NCBI GenBank assembly: GCA_022821725.1
Contig: JAJEDB010000025.1
Span: 1 to 37,520, forward strand
DNA: 37,520 nt
Direction: 5' to 3'
Source of the DNA: Candidatus Poribacteria bacterium
GTDB lineage: Bacteria > Poribacteria > WGA-4E > WGA-3G
Shown here piece after piece: positions 33,901 to 37,520 of the stretch; the first letter of the stretch is position 1; every line of letters begins with the position of its first letter. The notes under the pieces are model-generated. The model saw only the letters and a program-made list of their open reading frames with translations, ran no database searches and was not told the origin of the DNA. The position numbers and the translations under genes are program-made.

Positions 33901-33972
33901 GCCGGTGTAGCTCAGTGGAAGAGCAACTGATTCGTAATCAGTAGGTCGGAGGTTCAAATCCTCTCATCGGCT
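33901..33972 (+). tRNA. tRNA-Thr (CGT)
   Basis: 72 nt cloverleaf. The acceptor stem GCCGGTG/CATCGGC includes one G-T wobble and the discriminator is T. The D-arm is GCTC...GAGC. The anticodon arm is ACTGA TTCGTAA TCAGT with anticodon CGT, and the T-arm contains GGTTCAAATCC. CCA is not encoded. It reads ACG threonine codons. The sequence becomes AT-rich and accessory-like immediately after it. Confidence 0.95.
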
Positions 33973-34062
33973 TTCTGTTTTGGGGACTGTCTCGGTTCCA
34001 TCATTAACTTTCCTGCCGCAACACATCTGCAACCCGTAAGATGCCGACTTCTTCATCAGTCT

Positions 34063-34106
34063 ACTACTATTTTCGCAATAGGTAGTTTCGGGCTTGAAAA
34101 AACTAC
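34063..34106. terminator. overlapping hairpins between tRNA-Thr and the 34108 gene
   Basis: ACTACTATT (34063-34071) pairs with AATAGGTAGT (34077-34086) with one bulge. GTAGTTT (34082-34088) pairs with AAACTAC (34100-34106). The two share sequence, so they are mutually exclusive. They lie just past the stop of the minus-strand gene and may terminate it, or the tRNA from the other side. The rest of 33973-34107 shows no feature. Confidence 0.35.
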
Positions 34107-34107
34107 T

Positions 34108-35250
34108 TTATGGTGTGTAAATTAAATTTATAGTGGGACTATATCCACCTTTTTCTTTAAGATGCGAAATAAACTGCTTAATTACATTCTCGTAATGATG
34201 TTTGATCTTATCTCTAAAGATAAAAAAAGTCCATAGATTGTATCTTAAGGTGCTTATATTTTGATGAAATGAATGTTCAGGAAATTTTCTTTCAGGCGTA
34301 TCTGAACCCTCTTGCATAATCTGAGTTAATATCTTACTGAGTGGCACTCCAGACTCTGTTTTTTCTATATGAAAACTTTTCTCTATTTTCTTCGCAGATA
34401 TGAATAAAAGTTCTAACGAAACTATAGACAATATAGAATTCAATACACTAAATTCATTATCCCCATGTGTTCTCATTCCCGGTATTAATTGAGATGGAAA
34501 GGCATTGTGATGATACTTAGACATTAATTCATATATCAATGAACCAAAGCCAGCAACTTTATTTATACGTACAATTCCGCTTTTATATTCGGGGTTTGGT
34601 CTAAAATCAAATTCAATATCATTTTTATCATTTATGTTAAACTCAAAATGAGAAGCCCGAAATATATGCTCATAAGAAGTTTGGCAAAGTAGAATGTCAA
34701 AGAGTTCTGATAGGTGAGGTTCTTTATTAGAATGAATATCAATCAGCTCACTGAATTTAGGTTTCTTTTTATCCGAAAAATAAAATCGTAAATCAAGAGA
34801 AAATAGAGACCTCAATAGAATAAGTGCCGTTTTTGTATCTTTTTTTTGTAAAGAACTTATAATTGGCGATAACTCATTCATTACTTTCCTCAAGAAATTT
34901 AACGATTCATATATTTCACTTTCCAGTAGATCGTGATCTTCATCGTTATAGCAAGATTTTAAAAAATTAAATCCTTCAGATACACTAATGTTTACCTCTT
35001 TATCTATTTCCCCGTCTGTAATATACCAATTAGGATTAAATGTCATCTCAATAGATAGTGATATATCATATAAAGCATTAAAAACTCTGGAAAGGATAAT
35101 GTAAATTGATTGAAAATCATTATGGAAAAACCACCTTTCAAAATCCCCATGTAAAGGTGTTTTTGCCGTTATTTTGTATTCCTGTACCGCTTCTGGATAT
35201 TCAAGAGCATAATCTAATTCATAATTTCTAAAATTCAGTAAACATAGCAT
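34108..35250 (-). CDS. unknown AT-rich protein with C-terminal HEPN-like motif
   Basis: A 380-residue soluble protein that I do not recognise. It is rich in Asn, Lys, Ile and Phe, and its DNA is clearly more AT-rich than genes on the left, suggesting recent acquisition. The C-terminal third is predicted helical (SLELLFISAKKIEKSF, LRYNLWTFFIFRDKIKHHYENVIKQFISHLKEK). It contains R346-x4-H351 (RDKIKH), which fits the Rx4-6H active-site pattern of HEPN ribonucleases, usually in an RNKIVHG-like setting. This is an inference from a short motif. No signal peptide or transmembrane segment is obvious. It sits between tRNA-Thr and a DUF4268 gene in opposite orientation. The ribosome site is weak (TTTAGG on the minus strand). 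Confidence 0.7.
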   Translation of the reverse strand: MLCLLNFRNYELDYALEYPEAVQEYKITAKTPLHGDFERWFFHNDFQSIYIILSRVFNALYDISLSIEMTFNPNWYITDGEIDKEVNISVSEGFNFLKSCYNDEDHDLLESEIYESLNFLRKVMNELSPIISSLQKKDTKTALILLRSLFSLDLRFYFSDKKKPKFSELIDIHSNKEPHLSELFDILLCQTSYEHIFRASHFEFNINDKNDIEFDFRPNPEYKSGIVRINKVAGFGSLIYELMSKYHHNAFPSQLIPGMRTHGDNEFSVLNSILSIVSLELLFISAKKIEKSFHIEKTESGVPLSKILTQIMQEGSDTPERKFPEHSFHQNISTLRYNLWTFFIFRDKIKHHYENVIKQFISHLKEKGGYSPTINLIYTP

Positions 35251-35554
35251 CTTTTATATACCTAAATGAAACCCAATTAGTAGGTTCAGATTAGTAGGTT
35301 CAGACTCGATTTTTTTGTGGAGTTATGCTTATATTATAACTAATAGAGTCCCTTGTTGCCAGGGAAATACCGCGGACCTGTTGAGGTATCGCGGCATTAT
35401 AGTTCAAAAATTTTCGTTTTACCAAATGTATCTACTACCGAGGGTGAGACAGACAAACACAGCAAAGCCGATCGTTGCACTCTTTACCCGCTCTTTTCGC
35501 ATTTCACTTTTGTATAATTTGCTATAGTAAGCAACATACTCTGGTGATTTAGCA
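35251..35554. other. AT-rich intergenic region without a recognised gene
   Basis: Between the divergent 34108 and 35555/35677 genes. It holds a tandem 14-mer repeat (35276-35303), short inverted repeats such as TCCCT/AGGGA near 35348-35365, and TATAAT at 35513-35518 that could be a -10 box for the rightward genes, though no good -35 lies 16-18 nt before it. I see no open frame with a family match. Confidence 0.4.
35276..35303. repeat. tandem 14-bp direct repeat
   Basis: ATTAGTAGGTTCAG occurs twice head to tail at 35276-35289 and 35290-35303, directly upstream of the minus-strand unknown gene. It may be an operator iteration, replication slippage, or a junction scar. Confidence 0.6.
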
Positions 35555-35713
35555 ATGAATCTATTGGCTGGAACTATTGAGCATTATCTACTGGAAGCGA
35601 CAGAACAGATTATAATAGAAATTAACAACTTACTTGAGAACCATATTGACCTGCCAAAGTGTAAGGAAGAAATACTATGTCTAAACTTGTCAAACTTGAA
35701 AAAGTTGAGATAA
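35555..35713 (+). CDS. possible 52-residue leader protein overlapping the DUF4268 gene
   Basis: An ATG at 35555 with GGTGAT six bases upstream opens a 52-codon frame, MNLLAGTIEHYLLEATEQII followed by a second helical stretch rich in Leu/Asn/Glu. It ends at TAA 35711-35713, overlapping the downstream gene by 37 nt in another frame. The content is coherent amphipathic helix. A small antitoxin-like or regulatory protein is conceivable, but a chance open frame cannot be excluded. Confidence 0.3.
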   Translation: MNLLAGTIEHYLLEATEQIIIEINNLLENHIDLPKCKEEILCLNLSNLKKLR

Positions 35714-36597
35714 CTGACGGCTGGAAAAACGAAGCACAGAACTTTACCCCGTGGCTTGCCGACGAAGGGCTTCCAATGCTTGCAGAGACCTTAGGCTTGA
35801 ATCTTCAAATCGTTAATACGGAAGTTCGCGTAGGTAGCTTTTGGGCTGATGTTCATGCACGCAATACGGCTGATGATACAGACGTAGTTATAGAGAATCA
35901 ATTTGGGAAATCCGACCATAAGCACTTGGGTCAAGTCCTTACCTATGCAGCAGGAATAACACCTAAAACTATCATTTGGATCGCTGAAACCTTCACGGAA
36001 GAACACATTGACGCTCTTAACTATCTCAACAAAATTACCAAAAAACGTTTTCGGTTCTTCGGTGTAACTATCACGCTTTATCGAATCGAGAATTCAAATA
36101 TAGCCCCACTATTTCAAATTGCGTGTAAACCCCAAAATTGGACTCATGAAACCCAACGTGTTGAAAATGAAACCAAACAACTACAAATGAAGTATTGGAC
36201 TGCTCTGAGCAACCTCGCTGTTAAAGAGAACAGCCTTGTCAGATTCCGAAAACCGTACGGAAAAAACTTCATAGACTGTGAGCAGCGCGACAAGGTCAAA
36301 ATAGGGGCGTATCATAATATCAATCGCAAAGAGATTGGTGTTTCTCTCTATATAGAGGTAGAATACCTTAACTGGCTAAAGGAACAGTGTGAAACATTAG
36401 AACGTGAATTATACGAGGATATAGGCTGGGATCACCCTTCTCAAATCTACCTATCCCAAAACGAATCAGACCCAAGAGACGAAAGCCAATGGGGAAAACA
36501 GCACCAATGGCTTTTAGAAAAGTTAGAGTTGTTTAATCAGGTATTTAGACCTATGCTTCATAAACTCAACGCCTCCGACAACGCACCGAGTCTGTGA
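35677..36597 (+). CDS. DUF4268-type protein with PD-(D/E)XK-nuclease-like N-terminus
   Basis: A 306-residue protein. The N-terminal half (WKNEAQNFTPWLADEGLPML, VGSFWADVHARN, DVVIENQFGKSDHKHLGQVLTYAAG) is the typical opening of DUF4268 proteins. D58 and E73-x-Q75 (VIENQ) fit the D...ExK/Q catalytic core of PD-(D/E)XK nucleases, with E19 upstream as a further acidic residue. The C-terminal half (from about 165, YWTALSNLAVKENSLVRFRKP) is the DUF4268 domain itself. Such proteins occur in restriction or defence settings, but a biochemical role is not known to me. The start has AAGGAA nine to ten bases upstream. It is less GC-rich than the core genes and belongs to the island-like right end. Confidence 0.82.
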   Translation: MSKLVKLEKVEITDGWKNEAQNFTPWLADEGLPMLAETLGLNLQIVNTEVRVGSFWADVHARNTADDTDVVIENQFGKSDHKHLGQVLTYAAGITPKTIIWIAETFTEEHIDALNYLNKITKKRFRFFGVTITLYRIENSNIAPLFQIACKPQNWTHETQRVENETKQLQMKYWTALSNLAVKENSLVRFRKPYGKNFIDCEQRDKVKIGAYHNINRKEIGVSLYIEVEYLNWLKEQCETLERELYEDIGWDHPSQIYLSQNESDPRDESQWGKQHQWLLEKLELFNQVFRPMLHKLNASDNAPSL

Positions 36598-36612
36598 GGC
36601 ACCTTCAATTAT

Positions 36613-37044
36613 CTATAGCGTGCCGTCAGATTCTTGAACCGTACAAATCCTTTCCACTTCCTTCCACGTGAGTCCGTTGCGTTGTCCACGTCCTCTGTCG
36701 CGACCATCTCGACGGATACCCGATGGTGTCGCAGACGTAATGGGTAGGTCAACAGACTTCCCGTTGTTGCTGTGCTTAAGCAGCCACTTGACTGCGGAAA
36801 CTACGATAGCGATTGTCCCCGGTGCCTTGCCTATGTCAAATAAGTTACATATTCAGCGAGTCGTCCGTCTGTGATCTCACGCCCTCCGCAACCAGTAGGA
36901 GAAAGCCCGCAACGCCTGTTTGCGATTCCGCATGGTGTTGTCAGTAAATGACTTTTCGACTAACCTTGCTGTCGGCTCTGGTATGGCTTCCGCAGTTGTT
37001 TTGGGTGAACGGACGATAGCCGTTTCTTGTGTTACTTCCTTCAT
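36613..37044 (-). pseudogene. degraded tyrosine recombinase/integrase, N-terminal fragment
   Basis: Reading the minus strand from ATG 37042-37044 behind a strong ribosome site (AAAGGGGAG) gives KSFTDNTMRNRKQALRAFSYWLR, typical of the SAM-like core-binding domain of site-specific integrases. The frame then stops. Shifting frame restores GREITDGRLAEYVTYL, and a second shift near 36833 restores IGKAPGTIAIVVSAVKWLLK and then GQRNGLTWKEVERICTVQ, ending at TAG 36613-36615. Two frameshifts plus loss of the entire catalytic domain (no R..HxxR..Y) make it a dead remnant. It starts two bases after the stop of the 37047 gene, so the two once formed an operon. Confidence 0.75.
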
Positions 37045-37046
37045 AC

Positions 37047-37409
37047 TCACTCCCCTTTAAAGAATAACAACCATGCAAATATTATATTCACAGCAATACT
37101 GATTGTAGTGATAAATGCCAGTATTATATTGGCAATTAATGAGGCTTTTGACAGGTTTTCCTGCCCTGTCAATCTTTCCCATAGATTAGAGACTGCCGTT
37201 CTAAAACGTACCCACCATAGCATTGGGAATGTTATTTTAGGGTTTTTGTTTATCCACCATTTCTGTGTGTACTTATTGGATTCACCAGTTATTTTCTTAC
37301 ATTCCTGCTGGTTGACATGCCTATAATAGTTTTGCTTTCGGAACTTTATAGTCTCCGGTGTATCAATTGGTAATCGTTTAAATGTACTGCCATCGGAAAT
37401 TAGGGCCAC
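37047..37409 (-). CDS. small protein with C-terminal membrane anchor, probably 5'-truncated
   Basis: A 120-codon frame read from a GTG at 37409. An upstream stop lies only two codons before it (TAG at 37413-37415), and the IS3-type element begins just there, so the true N-terminus is probably lost. Residues 1-80 are polar and tryptophan-rich (YTQKWWINKNPKITFPMLWW). Residues 90-117 (SLIANIILAFITTISIAVNI then IFAWLLFF) form one transmembrane helix at the C-terminus. The stop is two bases before the integrase remnant start. I recognise no family. Confidence 0.5.
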   Translation of the reverse strand: MALISDGSTFKRLPIDTPETIKFRKQNYYRHVNQQECKKITGESNKYTQKWWINKNPKITFPMLWWVRFRTAVSNLWERLTGQENLSKASLIANIILAFITTISIAVNIIFAWLLFFKGE

Positions 37410-37520
37410 CGTCTAAAACAAGATTATGATAGAATAATACTCTTATAGAAAGGAGTATCCGATGGCCAAACGAAGAAGATTCACGCCCGAGTTTAAAGCC
37501 GAAGTTGTGCTGGAGGCTCT
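37410..37520 (+). mobile_element. left part of an IS3-family insertion sequence (runs off the window)
   Basis: The last 110 bases contain an IS3-type orfA start preceded by an AT-rich leader. The left terminus is estimated at about 37395-37413, where the neighbouring minus-strand gene is broken off. The inverted repeat and target duplication cannot be confirmed without the other end. Confidence 0.55.
37462..37520 (+). CDS. IS3-family transposase OrfA, 5' fragment
   Basis: ATG 37462, behind AAAGGAG seven bases upstream, encodes MAKRRRFTPEFKAEVVLEA before the window ends. The RxFTxEFKxEVV opening is the helix-turn-helix start of IS3-family OrfA (InsE-like) transposase proteins, which bind the element ends. 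Only 19 complete codons are visible, so completeness is unknown. Confidence 0.8.
   Translation, partial: MAKRRRFTPEFKAEVVLEA

Noticed and set aside
36668..36874. 68-codon plus-strand open frame
   Set aside because: Antisense to the integrase remnant, which has clear family similarity in the other strand.
37027..37326. 99-codon plus-strand open frame
   Set aside because: Antisense to the membrane-anchored minus-strand gene; no motif and no ribosome site.
33901..37409. Attachment-site direct repeats for a tRNA-Thr island
   Set aside because: I looked for a copy of the tRNA-Thr 3' end further right and found no convincing one; the far end may lie beyond the window.

Overview
The window looks like a chromosomal segment of an uncultured, moderately GC-balanced Gram-negative-type bacterium. 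The gene mix (alternating phytanoyl-CoA-dioxygenase-like and Gfo/Idh/MocA genes, PQQ-type beta-propeller proteins, a presequence-protease-like M16 peptidase, small two-gene aspartic-protease modules, many short intergenic palindromes) resembles Candidatus Poribacteria or a related lineage. That assignment is an inference from gene content; no rRNA or marker phylogeny is available here.

Layout. 1-5130: two PhyH-type Fe(II)/2-oxoglutarate oxygenases alternate with two Gfo/Idh/MocA dehydrogenases, probably a small-molecule catabolic or tailoring cluster. 5130-5448: a structured, palindrome-rich intergenic region with a promoter for aroQ (type II dehydroquinase). 5900-9467: a DegT/DnrJ aminotransferase, a YkgJ-type cysteine-cluster protein and a DUF2156 acyltransferase-like protein form a tight operon, followed by thiamine pyrophosphokinase. 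A threonine-dehydratase-family gene is convergent to the latter. 10489-16558: a DGLPVVPP-motif protein of unknown function, two CBS-domain proteins, both subunits of a 2-oxoacid:ferredoxin oxidoreductase (korA/korB-like) and an M55 D-aminopeptidase-like gene. 16559-21848: a structured leader, an iron-type alcohol dehydrogenase, an exported PQQ-like beta-propeller, and a HemN-like radical SAM protein coupled to a phenylacetate-CoA-ligase-like enzyme. 21869-25241: a promoter-driven small-protein/retropepsin-like protease pair with a third small gene, a flavoprotein carrying flavin-halogenase signatures, and an orphan TAXI-type TRAP solute-binding lipoprotein. 25441-32106: a PreP-like M16 protease and two tandem paralogous ABC exporters. 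32152-33972: dnaN (sliding clamp) with its promoter, tRNA-Phe(GAA), a doubtful small gene and tRNA-Thr(CGT).

To the right of tRNA-Thr the character of the sequence changes. It contains an AT-rich unknown gene with a C-terminal HEPN-like Rx4H motif, a DUF4268/PD-(D/E)XK-like nuclease-family gene, a frameshifted and truncated tyrosine-recombinase gene on the minus strand, a small membrane protein whose 5' end appears to be cut, and the start of an IS3-family element running off the window. This is most simply read as a decaying genomic island behind a tRNA, possibly carrying defence functions, and it is the best candidate for something undescribed.

Two other recurring themes are worth noting. 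Dispersed leader repeats end exactly at start codons (before 6056, 8754 and 16822). Inverted repeats straddle the -35 element in front of the CBS gene and of the alcohol-dehydrogenase leader, which suggests unstudied regulatory elements.
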